A program made the position numbers and the translations under genes. Below the pieces are notes generated by a model. The model ran no database searches, had not been told where the DNA came from, and worked only from the letters and a program-made list of their open reading frames with translations. Shown one piece after another: positions 1-8,388 of a stretch of DNA of 64,000 nt (position 1 is the stretch's first letter; every line of letters starts with the position of its first letter). Where the stretch lies: the NCBI RefSeq assembly GCF_001613125.1, contig NZ_BDBT01000002.1:124001-188000 (forward strand), read 5' to 3'. The DNA is from Nocardia shimofusensis NBRC 100134 (lineage in GTDB: Bacteria; Actinomycetota; Actinomycetes; Mycobacteriales; Mycobacteriaceae).

Positions 1-635
1 AGGGGTGGGGTTTCGAGTACTTCGAGGTGAGTGAAGGAGTAAGGGTGAAACCAGGCGCCGTGCCAGGGGTCGAGCCGGTTGGCGACGATGTCGGCGGGTT
101 CGCACACACCGCTGACGGTCGCTACCGCGGAGATGGCGCGGTGCGCGGGCGGGCGGGCGCCGATCACGGGTGTGTCGAGGGGGCTGCCGTCGTCGACGGG
201 GTCGAGGCGGACCCAGGCCAGGACGCCGTCGTCGTGGCAGGGTAGCGGTGTCCAGCCGGGTGCGCCGCCGCGGTCCAGGCGCAGTCCGTGCCATCGGCAC
301 ACGAGGGCGCCGCAGTCGATGTGTGCTTGCGCCATCGGTGCCCCCAGGTGTGGGCACGCTCCCGGACCCACGGCGAGTCGCTGTCGCCGGTCGCGCCACG
401 CGACGAGTTCGGTTCCGGCGACAGTGAATCCGAACGGCCGATCGGTGCGGATGTCTCGGCTGGCCGCGAAGACATACCAGTTTCCGGATGGGCGTCGTTG
501 GGCACGTTCGAGTGCGGCGGAGATGATGGCGGGTTTCGCGGCGCGGTAGGTCGGTTGCTGGTCGGTCCAGCGGCCGGGATCGAGGGGTTGCAGCGGCCAT
601 CGGCCGGGCCACCGCCGAGACAGGATGTTGTTCAT
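1..635 (-). CDS. Rieske 2Fe-2S protein of carotenoid cluster (partial, C-terminus off left edge)
   Basis: The visible 211 residues hold one Rieske centre: CPHLG followed about 16 residues later by CRWHG, the C-x-H ... C-x2-H ligand pattern. This fits an oxygenase or electron-transfer protein such as the Rieske/DUF5914 proteins found beside aromatic carotenoid genes in actinomycetes. The start ATG (635-633) overlaps the crtU stop as ATGA, so the gene is the last visible member of a translationally coupled operon. The reading frame is open to base 1, so the C-terminal domain lies outside the window. The exact reaction is not known to me; oxygenation of a carotenoid end group is an inference from the neighbours. 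Confidence 0.8.
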   Translation of the reverse strand, partial: MNNILSRRWPGRWPLQPLDPGRWTDQQPTYRAAKPAIISAALERAQRRPSGNWYVFAASRDIRTDRPFGFTVAGTELVAWRDRRQRLAVGPGACPHLGAPMAQAHIDCGALVCRWHGLRLDRGGAPGWTPLPCHDDGVLAWVRLDPVDDGSPLDTPVIGARPPAHRAISAVATVSGVCEPADIVANRLDPWHGAWFHPYSFTHLEVLETPP

Positions 636-2209
636 CGGGGGTCCTCAACTCGCGCGGGCGCCGATCCGTAGCGGGTGGCGAGTCGGCGGAGTAGGGCGTT
701 GCGGCCGCTGGTCGGCACGGTGTGCAGGTCGTGACCGGGTAGTCCCCATCGGGTGAGCAAGGTGTTCGCCGCTGTCCACCCGGTGGTGGCGGCGCGTTCC
801 ATCAAGGCGACGGGCAGGTCGATGCGGATGCCGTCGCCGGCCAGCACGAGCTGGTCGTGTGGTGTGCGGACAGGGGGCCGGTGCGCGTGGTCGCCTGCTC
901 CGAACAGAGGGCAGTCCTGGTTCCATTGCAGGTGTTCACCGAGGATCTCGGCGTCGGCGGTTTCCGGGTAGAGGCGGTTCAACCGAGCGAGTAGCCGGGC
1001 GCGGATATCGTGCTCCTGGGCCGGCGTGAGCTGCTGGGGCAGGGCGTAGGCGTGGAGTTCCAGCACGGCGCCGCCGTGGCGATCGGCCCACGTGCGGGCT
1101 TGTTGCTCGTAGTGGTTCACCACACTGATGTTGTCGAGCGGGGAGAGCCCTCCGGTAGCCAGGAACGCCGGGCGATGCGGCGCGACCGGTGTGTTCAGCC
1201 AGATCCGGTACACCAGAAACGGTGGCGCGCTGCGTAACCGCCCGACCGATGCGCGCCAGGCGTCGTCGCCGAGTTGTGGTGAGTGCTCGACGATGCGACG
1301 CAGACCGGCGACATCGGTGGCGATGACCACAGCGTCGGCGGCGATAGCGCGACCGTCTCGTTCGTACACCCGGAAGGTGCGGTCGCCACCGGGTTCCACG
1401 GCGGTGACCGTGATGTCGGTGCGGATCTGGACGTCGCGCGATGCGAGATAGTCGCGCAGCGGCGACCACAAGGCGGTGTCGTAATTCGAGGTGGGGACGT
1501 CGAACAGCAGCCCTTCGCTGGAGCCGAGGAAGTAGATGTGGAACATGGTCGCCAGCTCGGCCGCCGACAGCTGGGTCGGTGGCGCGAAGAAGCTGCGGGA
1601 GAACACGTCGAAGGCAAGATGGCGAGCGGTCGCGGGGAAGTTGATCCGCTGCAGGAAGGTTTCGGCGTCGAGGTGGTCGAGCTGATCGTAGATCGCGGGC
1701 ACGGACACCGCCGCGAGCGGCGCCGCGGCGCGCGCATCGACGCGGCGCAAGTCCGCCAGCGGGAAGGTGTGGCTGCGGGCGGCGAACGCGAGGGCGTTCC
1801 ATGGCGGGGTCCGCGGCAGGCCTCGGAAGGTGTCGCGTCGTCCGTGCCCGTCGATGAGGGGGTAGTCGTCGATTGCTACGAGTCGGCGCAGCTCCGGATC
1901 GGTGCGGCGCAGTAGTGCGCGCAGATTGTAGTACTGGCGGAAGAAGGCGTGGAATCCACGGTTGACCGCGATCGCGGTGCCGTCGGGCAAGGTGTCGGTC
2001 CAGCCGCCCGCCCGGCCGCCGAGATGAGGTCGGCGCTCGATGATTTCCACCGCGATGCCACGTTCGGCGAGCCCCGTCGCCGCGGTGAGCCCGGCGATGC
2101 CTGCGCCGACGACCACGACGCGTGGGCGGTTGCCGGGGCGGCTGGGTCCGGAGGCCGGTGGGGCGCGATGGTGGACGACACGTCGGTCGCGGCCGGGGCG
2201 GTCACGCAT
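632..2209 (-). CDS. crtU: Carotenoid desaturase/methyltransferase CrtU (aromatic end-ring synthase)
   Basis: This is a 525-residue FAD-dependent amine-oxidase-fold protein. The N-terminal dinucleotide motif GAGIAGLTAATGLAERG is followed by an ERRPHLGGRAG flavin signature, then HAFFRQYYNLR, characteristic of CrtU-type enzymes that convert beta-ionone rings into aromatic phi-rings (beta-carotene to isorenieratene). The C-terminal LVLAGDGIRIDLPVALMERA is the usual FAD-contact end. A longer open frame runs upstream to 2284, but the ATG at 2209 overlaps the preceding methyltransferase stop (TAATG), and the glycine motif then starts about 30 residues in, so 2209 is preferred. The stop is coupled to the Rieske gene by ATGA. 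Confidence 0.87.
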   Translation of the reverse strand: MRDRPGRDRRVVHHRAPPASGPSRPGNRPRVVVVGAGIAGLTAATGLAERGIAVEIIERRPHLGGRAGGWTDTLPDGTAIAVNRGFHAFFRQYYNLRALLRRTDPELRRLVAIDDYPLIDGHGRRDTFRGLPRTPPWNALAFAARSHTFPLADLRRVDARAAAPLAAVSVPAIYDQLDHLDAETFLQRINFPATARHLAFDVFSRSFFAPPTQLSAAELATMFHIYFLGSSEGLLFDVPTSNYDTALWSPLRDYLASRDVQIRTDITVTAVEPGGDRTFRVYERDGRAIAADAVVIATDVAGLRRIVEHSPQLGDDAWRASVGRLRSAPPFLVYRIWLNTPVAPHRPAFLATGGLSPLDNISVVNHYEQQARTWADRHGGAVLELHAYALPQQLTPAQEHDIRARLLARLNRLYPETADAEILGEHLQWNQDCPLFGAGDHAHRPPVRTPHDQLVLAGDGIRIDLPVALMERAATTGWTAANTLLTRWGLPGHDLHTVPTSGRNALLRRLATRYGSAPARVEDPR

Positions 2210-2967
2210 TACGGTGTCCCTTCTGTTTCCGCGCCGGGGCGCGGCACGGTCGCCGTCAGGGTGTGCACGATGCCGTGCTGCCACCCGGGCACCGTCGTCG
2301 CCCGGATCGCGGTGAAACCGTTGTCACGCAACCGCGCCCGGAGCTGGGGCACGCTGTCGAACGAATTCACGCTGCGACGCAGATGCCGGTACAGGGTGGC
2401 CTCGCCGGTGAGCAGCGCGCCGGCCGGAATGATCACGGCGCCGCATACCGCGTTCCAGACCAGACGGGCCGGCAGTGATCCGCGCACGGAGTATTCGTGC
2501 ACCGCGAGCGGGGCACCGGGATGCAGCAGCGCCGCGAACGCGCGCAGTTGCGCGTCGGGGTCGGCGAGGTTGCGGAGCAGGTATGCGGCGAAGATGCCGT
2601 CGAAACGGCCGGTGTCCGCCACGTCGAGGTCTTCGATGCGGGTGTGGTGGAACCGCACGGTCGCGGGCCAGGTTTTCGCTCGTGCGCGAGCGAGCATCTG
2701 CGCCGATCCGTCGACGGCGAGAATCTCGGCGTCCGGGGCGACCGACAGCAGCGCCGCGGTCGAGGCGCCGGTACCGCAGCCGGCGTCGAGCAGCCGGAGT
2801 CCGGCGCCGTTCCCGGGTAGCCGCATACGTCGCGCGGACAGGCGTAAATGCTTGTGATAGCCCGGGTTGAATCCGACGAGCCGGTCGTAGTCGGCGGCGC
2901 CGTTGTCGAATGTGGCCGGCACCTGGTCCCGTGGAAGTCCGGTCGGGCCGAGTCGGGCGCGACTCAC
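2209..2967 (-). CDS. crtT: Class I SAM-dependent methyltransferase, CrtT-like
   Basis: A protein of 252 residues with the class I methyltransferase fold: motif I LLDAGCGTGASTAALL, motif II acidic residue in ILAVDGSAQML, and the FDGIFAAYLLRN motif. It resembles UbiE/COQ5-type enzymes and sits where Streptomyces isorenieratene clusters carry crtT, directly ahead of crtU. The substrate is not established. The start is taken as GTG at 2967, because this GTG overlaps the stop of the lycopene-cyclase remnant (GTGA) and the preceding in-frame residues look like noise. It overlaps crtU by one base (TAATG). Confidence 0.78.
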   Translation of the reverse strand: MSRARLGPTGLPRDQVPATFDNGAADYDRLVGFNPGYHKHLRLSARRMRLPGNGAGLRLLDAGCGTGASTAALLSVAPDAEILAVDGSAQMLARARAKTWPATVRFHHTRIEDLDVADTGRFDGIFAAYLLRNLADPDAQLRAFAALLHPGAPLAVHEYSVRGSLPARLVWNAVCGAVIIPAGALLTGEATLYRHLRRSVNSFDSVPQLRARLRDNGFTAIRATTVPGWQHGIVHTLTATVPRPGAETEGTP

Positions 2968-3175
2968 GACGCCACCTGGCGGCCGAGGCGGTGTCGGTTC
3001 CGGCCGCGGTGTTCCCGGAACAGCAGCTCTTCGATCGGCACCTCCCGCGGCAGGAGCCGGCCGGTGCGCCGGCGCGGACTGGAACTCCACACATCGGCGG
3101 CGATCGCGATCGCGTCCACACCAGCAGTATGCCCGCGACCGGCAACACACTGCGGAAAAGACGCGCCGGCGGGGG
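2964..3175 (-). pseudogene. Frameshifted, truncated lycopene cyclase domain remnant (CrtYc/CrtYd type)
   Basis: Two adjacent minus-strand frames together spell a lycopene-cyclase domain. One frame gives RLFRSVLPVAGILLVW. The next frame continues DAIAIAADVWSSSPRRRTG and LPREVPIEELLF. In intact heterodimeric lycopene cyclases these blocks are continuous (LVWDAxAIAxGxWxFxP ... PIEEhLFF). Restoring one G in TGTGGACGCG (about 3116-3120) rejoins them. The downstream part also departs from the family, because the hydrophobic stretch normally after PIEELLF is missing and a short basic tail runs to a TGA at 2966-2964 that overlaps the crtT GTG. This is therefore a decayed or truncated copy; sequencing error would explain the frameshift but not the missing end. 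Confidence 0.6.
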
Positions 3176-3271
3176 CGCGCCTTTGCCACGAGCCTGCGAG
3201 CCGGACAAACAAAAATGGCCCTACTCTCCCCAGCGCCATAAAGGTCACCGGTTCGAGTAGGACCACTCTTG

Positions 3272-3344
3272 TGGAGCTAAGGGGAATCGAACCCCTGACC
3301 TTCTCGATGCGAACGAGACGCGCTACCAACTGCGCTATAGCCCC
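3272..3344 (-). tRNA. tRNA-Ala (anticodon CGC)
   Basis: The 73-base minus-strand sequence folds as a full cloverleaf: acceptor GGGGCTA/TAGCTCC, D-arm GCGC-AGTTGGTA-GCGC, anticodon stem TCTCG/CGAGA with loop TTCGCAT, variable AGGTC, T-arm AGGGG-TTCGATT-CCCCT and discriminator A. Loop bases 34-36 are CGC, which reads the alanine codon GCG. CCA is not encoded. The tRNA 3' end faces the carotenoid genes. Confidence 0.95.
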
Positions 3345-3377
3345 GTGCGGCTCCTGCGAACCGCGCTGTGACACTGT

Positions 3378-3416
3378 ATCAGGCGGGCGGTCCGGATACC
3401 GAATCGCCCGCCTGAT
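3378..3416 (-). terminator. Rho-independent-type hairpin after glpR
   Basis: A 12-bp perfect inverted repeat (ATCAGGCGGGCG / CGCCCGCCTGAT) with a 15-base loop sits 7 bases past the glpR stop and before the tRNA gene. Actinobacterial terminators often lack a long U-tract, as here. Confidence 0.6.
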
Positions 3417-3422
3417 CTGCGG

Positions 3423-4970
3423 TCATTCGCCCGCGGCCTGCCTGCGCGAGTCGGCACCGGTCCGTCGGCGCAGGGCACGGGCGGTGGCCGGGTCGAATGC
3501 TTCGAGGTGCTCGAAGAGGGGATCCTCGTCGTCCACGTCGAGCAGGGACGAGCGGCGGCGCAGGGCGCGCGCGGTGGCGCGGTCCATGCCGCCGGTGGCG
3601 ATCCTGACCCGTTCTTCGGCACTGAGTTCGTGCTCGTCGAACTCGTCGTCCTCGGATTCGCGGTGACGGCGGCCGAGACGCGCGGCGCGACGTCTGCGGA
3701 TCTCCTCCTCCATCCGCACCTGCTTGCGCAGGTAGGCGAGGTAGGCGCCGAGCACGAGGATCGACAGACCGCTGCCCCACCAGAACATCGGGCTGATGAT
3801 CAGTCCGAGTGCGCCGGTCATGAGGGCGGTCAGCATGAGCGCGAGCACGGCGCGCTGACGGAAGGTGTAGCGAGCGGCACGGGCGATCGCGTCGGCTTCC
3901 GGGTCGTAACCGCCTCGGCCCCGCCGGGTCGGCACGAATTCCGGCTCCGCGTCGCCGGATTCGTAATCGCCGACCTCGTTGCCGGAGGTTACGGAGCCGG
4001 AGGTTTCGGAGCCGGGAGTTTCGTGGCCGGGAGTTTCGTGGCCGGAGGTTTCGGGGCCGGGGGGCTCGGAGTCGCTGTCCGCGTCGTTGTCGACGTCACC
4101 CGAACCGGAATTGCGGCGCCCGGATTTCCGGCGGTCCGAGCCACGACGTTCAGCGCGACGACGACCCGAGCCGGGTCGATCGGAGGCGCGCTGATCGGCG
4201 TCGGTCTCCTCGTCGGTGTCGTAATCGGCGTCGCGGTAATCGTCGGACTCGCCGTAGCCGGGGTCGGGCGCCCGCACGGGCGCCGTGGAGCGCGCCGGTG
4301 GAATTCGAGCGGTGATCTGTCGCGTCTCGGCCCATTCGGTCCGGAGCTCACGCTCGGCTTTCCCGTCGAGGCCGTCGGTCTCGACCTCCGTGTTCTCGAT
4401 ATCGCCCGCGTCCTCGATATCGCCGGTGACTTCGAGATCACCGGCGTTCGCGGCGATATCGGAGGCGGCCCGGTCGGCGGACTCCGCGGTATCGCCGGCG
4501 TCGAGATCGGAGGCGGCGGCGGTTCGGTTGGAGCCGCCGCGACGGATGGTGCGCTCGCGGCGCGGGCCGTGATCGCCGTCGTCGATATCGGCAGGGACGT
4601 GCTCCCAGCCCTCGTCGGACGAATCCGTGTCGCGCGGTGGAGCGTCGGCGCGGGCGGAGCGGGACGACGCGACCCGTTTGCCGCGCCGGTCGTCGGTGGC
4701 CTCGTCGAGGAATTCGGCGAGGTCGTCGGAAACTTTCTCGTCGGCCGGTATGGTCATCCGGTCCTCCGCATCATCGCTGTGGAAACGCTTTCTCCGCACT
4801 CGGTTCGGTCGATAGCGCAGCCGCCGTTTGGAACCGCCGCGATGCAACACCCTGGTCGCGAGCGCGGCGTCGGTCGTCTGCCGGATTCTGGGGTGCCGGT
4901 CGGCGAGAATCGGGAAGAGGACGAAGACCCAGAGCACGACCAAGCCGATCCACAGGATCGAATTCGGCAT
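3423..4970 (-). CDS. glpR: Glp membrane receptor GlpR (divisome)
   Basis: A 515-residue protein with an N-terminal membrane segment (ILWIGLVVLWVFVLFPIL, residues about 5-22), a long acidic low-complexity middle with repeats of the type ETPGHETPGSETSG, and two adjacent membrane segments near residues 380-425 followed by a basic MEEEIRRRRAARL stretch. In Corynebacteriales, GlpR is the membrane partner of the MoeA-like divisome protein Glp, and the gene order glpR-rimJ-glp is conserved (Rv0996-Rv0995-Rv0994 in M. tuberculosis). The assignment rests on synteny and architecture more than on a catalytic motif. The disordered centre is a likely fast-evolving linker. Confidence 0.8.
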   Translation of the reverse strand: MPNSILWIGLVVLWVFVLFPILADRHPRIRQTTDAALATRVLHRGGSKRRLRYRPNRVRRKRFHSDDAEDRMTIPADEKVSDDLAEFLDEATDDRRGKRVASSRSARADAPPRDTDSSDEGWEHVPADIDDGDHGPRRERTIRRGGSNRTAAASDLDAGDTAESADRAASDIAANAGDLEVTGDIEDAGDIENTEVETDGLDGKAERELRTEWAETRQITARIPPARSTAPVRAPDPGYGESDDYRDADYDTDEETDADQRASDRPGSGRRRAERRGSDRRKSGRRNSGSGDVDNDADSDSEPPGPETSGHETPGHETPGSETSGSVTSGNEVGDYESGDAEPEFVPTRRGRGGYDPEADAIARAARYTFRQRAVLALMLTALMTGALGLIISPMFWWGSGLSILVLGAYLAYLRKQVRMEEEIRRRRAARLGRRHRESEDDEFDEHELSAEERVRIATGGMDRATARALRRRSSLLDVDDEDPLFEHLEAFDPATARALRRRTGADSRRQAAGE

Positions 4971-5197
4971 CAGGCCGTCACCTCCGTCCCCACCAGTTCA
5001 ATCCTTTCGGGCTGTCCGTTCAGCAGTGGCGTCGCTCGCGAACGGCACACCTCCGACGTCGGTAGGTTAATTCGCGCGGAGGCGGTGATCCGGCAGGCGC
5101 GCCGTGCACATCGGCCACACCTGTCACAATGCCACCACTACGAGAGTAGGCGCGGACCCGAATCCGGCGCGAGCCGGAATAACCCGGATGTGGAGAG

Positions 5198-5257
5198 AAC
5201 GATACGGCTCGGAACGATAGGGCTCGGAACGATAGGGCTCGGAACGATAGGGCTCAG
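5198..5257. repeat. 15-bp tandem repeat at the rimJ 3' end
   Basis: Four head-to-tail copies of a 15-bp unit (AACGATAGGGCTCGG and close variants) fill 5198-5257. The last copy contains the rimJ stop codon (5254-5256), and a fifth partial copy (AACGATACGG) lies inside the last rimJ codons. The array therefore looks like an expansion of the rimJ 3' end into the gap before glpR. Confidence 0.9.
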
Positions 5258-5913
5258 GGCAGAACGATACGGCCCGCGCGGGCCAGTCGCTCGACAGCCG
5301 TGCCGCCCAATTCCTCGGCGGTGATACCGACCAGCAGATGATCGCGCCACGCGCCGTCGACATCCAGATAGCGCTGCAGCAATCCCTCTTCCCGGAATCC
5401 GCAGTTGCGCAGCACCGCCTGGCTCGCCAGATTCTCCGGCCGTACGGTGGCCTCCACCCGGTGCAGTCCGACCGGCCCGAAACAGTGGTCCAGTCCCAGT
5501 GCCAGCGCGGCCGTCGCCACGCCCTGCCCGCTGCGATCCTTGGCCACCCAATAGCCGATCCAGGCCGAACGCAGCGCACCGCGCACGATGTTGCCGACCG
5601 TCAGCTGCCCGACGAACGCACCGTCGACCTCGATGGCGAACGGGATCATCGCGCCCCGGCGCGCCTCGGCTTTGAGGCTCGACCACAGCGAGGGCCAGTT
5701 CGACGCGTGGTTGCGCGCCTCCCAACTGCCGCGCCCGGTCGGTTCCCACGGCTCGAGATGCGCACGGTCGCGCAGTCGCAGCCTGCTCCACGCGGCGGCG
5801 TCACGGAACCGCACCGGCCGGAGTGTCACCGCACCGGCGGCCACGTGTACCGGACCGAGGCGGGCGGGCCATCCAGGATGCTGCGTGGCCCGGAATACGT
5901 TCATGCTCTCCAT
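5254..5913 (-). CDS. rimJ: GNAT N-acetyltransferase, RimJ-like
   Basis: A 219-residue GNAT-fold protein. Strand 4/helix 3 carry GYWVAKDRSGQGVATAAL, the R/Q-x-x-G-x-G/A acetyl-CoA loop, and the later HRVEATVRPENLASQAVLRNCGF is the typical RimJ/RimL segment. These enzymes acetylate protein N-terminal amines (ribosomal S5 in E. coli), but actinobacterial substrates are not established. The order glpR-rimJ-glp-galU matches M. tuberculosis Rv0996-Rv0993. ATG 5913 is used, and an ATG three codons later (MNVF) is equally possible. The last codons are part of a 15-bp repeat that continues past the stop. Confidence 0.85.
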   Translation of the reverse strand: MESMNVFRATQHPGWPARLGPVHVAAGAVTLRPVRFRDAAAWSRLRLRDRAHLEPWEPTGRGSWEARNHASNWPSLWSSLKAEARRGAMIPFAIEVDGAFVGQLTVGNIVRGALRSAWIGYWVAKDRSGQGVATAALALGLDHCFGPVGLHRVEATVRPENLASQAVLRNCGFREEGLLQRYLDVDGAWRDHLLVGITAEELGGTAVERLARAGRIVLP

Positions 5914-5945
5914 AGTTCACTCGTGCCCTGAGCTCAGCGGCCGAG

Positions 5946-7202
5946 TCAGCCACGTTGGGACAAGAAGGCGACCTGTACCTCGTCCCCGGTCCGGAAGTCG
6001 GTCTCGTCAGGTTCGACGATGATCAGGCTGTTCGCCTCGGCCAGGGTCGCCAGCAGATGCGAGGACCCCGCCGCGCCGCCCAGCGGCTGCACCAAATAGT
6101 CGCCGGTCGCCTCGTCGCGCATGAGCTGGGCACGCAGGTAGCCCTTGCGTCCCTCCATCGAACTGATCGGCGTGATGGTCCTGGCCCGCACGATCCGGCG
6201 CATCGGATGCCTGCGCCCGAGCGCGATCCGGATCAACGGCCGCACCATCACCTCGAAGACCACCAGCGCGCCCACCGGATTCGAGGGCAGCAGGAAGGTG
6301 GGCACCTCGTCGCGTCCGAGCCTGCCGAAACCCTGCACCGAGCCGGGATGCATGGCGACCCGGGCGATCTCGAGTTCACCGAGCCCCTCGAGCGCTTCGC
6401 GCACCTGCTCGGACGCCCAGCCGCCGACCGCACCCGCGATCACCACGACCTCCGAGCGCACCAGCTGACCTTCGACCACATCGCGCAGCCTGCGCGGATC
6501 AGTGCTGACGATGCCGACCCGGTTCACGTCCGCGCCCGCGTCCCGCGCGGCGGCGGCCAGGGCGTAGGAGTTGACGTCGTAGACCTGGCCGGGGCCGGGG
6601 GTCCGGTCGATGTCGATCAGTTCCCCGCCGACCGCGATCACCGACAGCCGGGGCCGCGGGTGCACCAGCACCTTGTCCTGGCCGACCGCGGCCAGCAGGC
6701 CCACCTGAGCCGGGCCGATGATGGTGCCCGCCCGCACGGCCACGTCGCCGGGCTGCACGTCGTCGCCGACGCGACGGACGTAATCACCGGAACGCACCGG
6801 CTCGTACACCTTGATCCTGGCCCGCCCGCCGTCGGTGAAATCCAGCGGCAGCACGGCGTCGGCGAGGGTGGGCAACGGCGCACCGGTGTCCACGCGCACG
6901 GTCTGGCGCGGTTGCAGCCGGATGGGCTGGCGCGAGCCGGCCACCACCTCGCCCACCACGGGCAGCGTGAGATCGACGAGTTCGCCGTCCTCGTCGCGGA
7001 TCTCGGTGCCCGCCGCGGCCACGTCGACGCTGCGCACGGCGTAACCGTCGATCGCGGCCTGGTCGAAACCGGGCAGCGGACGCTCGGTGACGATGTCCTC
7101 GGCACACAGCAGTCCCTGCGCCTCGGAGATCGCGACCCGGACCGGCCGCGGTGCGACCGCCGCCGCGGTCACCTTGATCTGCTGATCCTCAACCGAGCGC
7201 AT
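5946..7202 (-). CDS. glp: MoeA-like divisome protein Glp (molybdotransferase-like)
   Basis: At 418 residues this is the usual gephyrin/MoeA length. The N-terminal RPLPGFDQAAIDGYAVRS and PQGDxxxxG-like region (DDVQPGDVAVRAGTIIG) and the C-terminal barrel LPSNPVGALVVFEVMVRP match MoeA domains. The active-site loop, GGxSxGxxD in molybdenum insertases, reads AGAVGGWASEQV here, so the Ser and Asp normally used for molybdopterin chemistry are gone. In Corynebacteriales this paralogue (Rv0994-type) is an FtsZ-binding division protein anchored by GlpR. A division role is therefore preferred over cofactor synthesis. Confidence 0.85.
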   Translation of the reverse strand: MRSVEDQQIKVTAAAVAPRPVRVAISEAQGLLCAEDIVTERPLPGFDQAAIDGYAVRSVDVAAAGTEIRDEDGELVDLTLPVVGEVVAGSRQPIRLQPRQTVRVDTGAPLPTLADAVLPLDFTDGGRARIKVYEPVRSGDYVRRVGDDVQPGDVAVRAGTIIGPAQVGLLAAVGQDKVLVHPRPRLSVIAVGGELIDIDRTPGPGQVYDVNSYALAAAARDAGADVNRVGIVSTDPRRLRDVVEGQLVRSEVVVIAGAVGGWASEQVREALEGLGELEIARVAMHPGSVQGFGRLGRDEVPTFLLPSNPVGALVVFEVMVRPLIRIALGRRHPMRRIVRARTITPISSMEGRKGYLRAQLMRDEATGDYLVQPLGGAAGSSHLLATLAEANSLIIVEPDETDFRTGDEVQVAFLSQRG

Positions 7203-7317
7203 CCAGCCCTTCCTGATCCTCTCCGCACCTGTTCACGGCCCGACGCTTCCGGGCCCGGCCGTGATCGCCCGCCCCGCACATTGTGGTACCCGACCGCAGG
7301 CGCGCCAGGCGCGGCTC

Positions 7318-8313
7318 CTACTCGTCGGTCGCCAGTTGCGGATCCCAGTCCGAACTCAGCCGATGATGCAGCCACTCCCGCAGGGCGGGGCCGTATTCCT
7401 CCCGTTCGAGGGCGAAATCGACCGCTGCTCGAAGATAACCGCCCGGGTTGCCCAAATCGTGGCGCGACCCACGGTGGACGACCACATGTACCGGATGTCC
7501 TTCTTCGATCAGCAGGGCGATGGCGTCGGTGAGCTGCAATTCACCACCGGCGCCGGGCTCGATGCGCCGCAGCGCGTCGAAAATCGCCCGATCGAGCAGG
7601 TACCGGCCGGCCGCGGCGTAGGTCGAGGGCGCGTCGGCGAGTTCGGGCTTCTCCACCATGCCCTTGACGCGCAGCACATTCGGGTTGACGGCGTCGGGCA
7701 CCGGGGCGACATCGAAGACACCGTAGGCGCTGACCTGGTCCTTGGGCACGTCGATCGCGCACAGCACCGAGCCGCCGCGTTTGCGCCGGACCCGGCTCAT
7801 CACGTCGAGCACGCCACAGGGCAGCACCAGGTCGTCCGGCAGCAGCACGGCGATGGCGTCCTCGTCGTCGTCGAGCACGCGCTCAGCCTGCGCGACGGCA
7901 TGTCCGAGCCCGAGCGGCTCCTCCTGCACCACCGAGGTGACATCGAGCAGCCCGGGCGCTTTGCGCACCTTCTCCAGCAGGTGGAACTTGCCGCGCTCGG
8001 CCAGCGTGCCCTCGAGCACGAGGTCCTCGACGAAGTGCGCGACCACGCCGTCCTTGCCGGGCGAGGTCACGATCACCAGGCGCTCGGCGCCGGAATCGGC
8101 GGCCTCGGAGGCGACCAGTTCGATGCCGGGGGTGTCCACCACCGGCAGCAATTCCTTGGGCACCGTCTTCGTCGCGGGCAGGAACCGGGTCCCCAGCCCT
8201 GCCGCCGGAACGACGGCCGTGCGGAAACACGACGCCGCCCTCTGCGGGGACGCTGTGTCCGACGAGGACACTGCGGCCCGCGCGGACTGTCCGGCCTTTG
8301 CTGTCATACGCAT
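7318..8313 (-). CDS. galU: UTP-glucose-1-phosphate uridylyltransferase
   Basis: A 331-residue nucleotidyltransferase that makes UDP-glucose from UTP and glucose-1-phosphate, a precursor for cell-wall arabinogalactan, trehalose and glycogen. The N-terminal AVVPAAGLGTRFLPATKTVPKELLPV is the GalU signature (sugar nucleotide and metal binding). Later blocks EEPLGLGHAV, LPDDL and GMVEKP are family motifs. About 30 residues of Ala/Ser-rich extension precede the core, so a later start cannot be excluded. It is co-oriented with glp 115 bases downstream and divergent from the cyclo-ligase gene. Confidence 0.95.
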   Translation of the reverse strand: MRMTAKAGQSARAAVSSSDTASPQRAASCFRTAVVPAAGLGTRFLPATKTVPKELLPVVDTPGIELVASEAADSGAERLVIVTSPGKDGVVAHFVEDLVLEGTLAERGKFHLLEKVRKAPGLLDVTSVVQEEPLGLGHAVAQAERVLDDDEDAIAVLLPDDLVLPCGVLDVMSRVRRKRGGSVLCAIDVPKDQVSAYGVFDVAPVPDAVNPNVLRVKGMVEKPELADAPSTYAAAGRYLLDRAIFDALRRIEPGAGGELQLTDAIALLIEEGHPVHVVVHRGSRHDLGNPGGYLRAAVDFALEREEYGPALREWLHHRLSSDWDPQLATDE

Positions 8314-8388
8314 ACCCTATCCATCCATGACACCGCCGATGAACGTCGTCGCGACGATCCGGCTGCGGCTGAGCTTAAGGTGATCCCC

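Noticed and set aside
2209..3189. Longer N-terminus for the methyltransferase (to 3189)
   Set aside because: The extra ~74 residues are Arg/Pro/Cys-rich noise and lie over the lycopene-cyclase remnant; GTG 2967 is coupled to that gene's stop.
5198..5257. Possible CRISPR array
   Set aside because: Repeats are directly adjacent 15-mers without spacers and derive from the rimJ 3' end; no cas genes.
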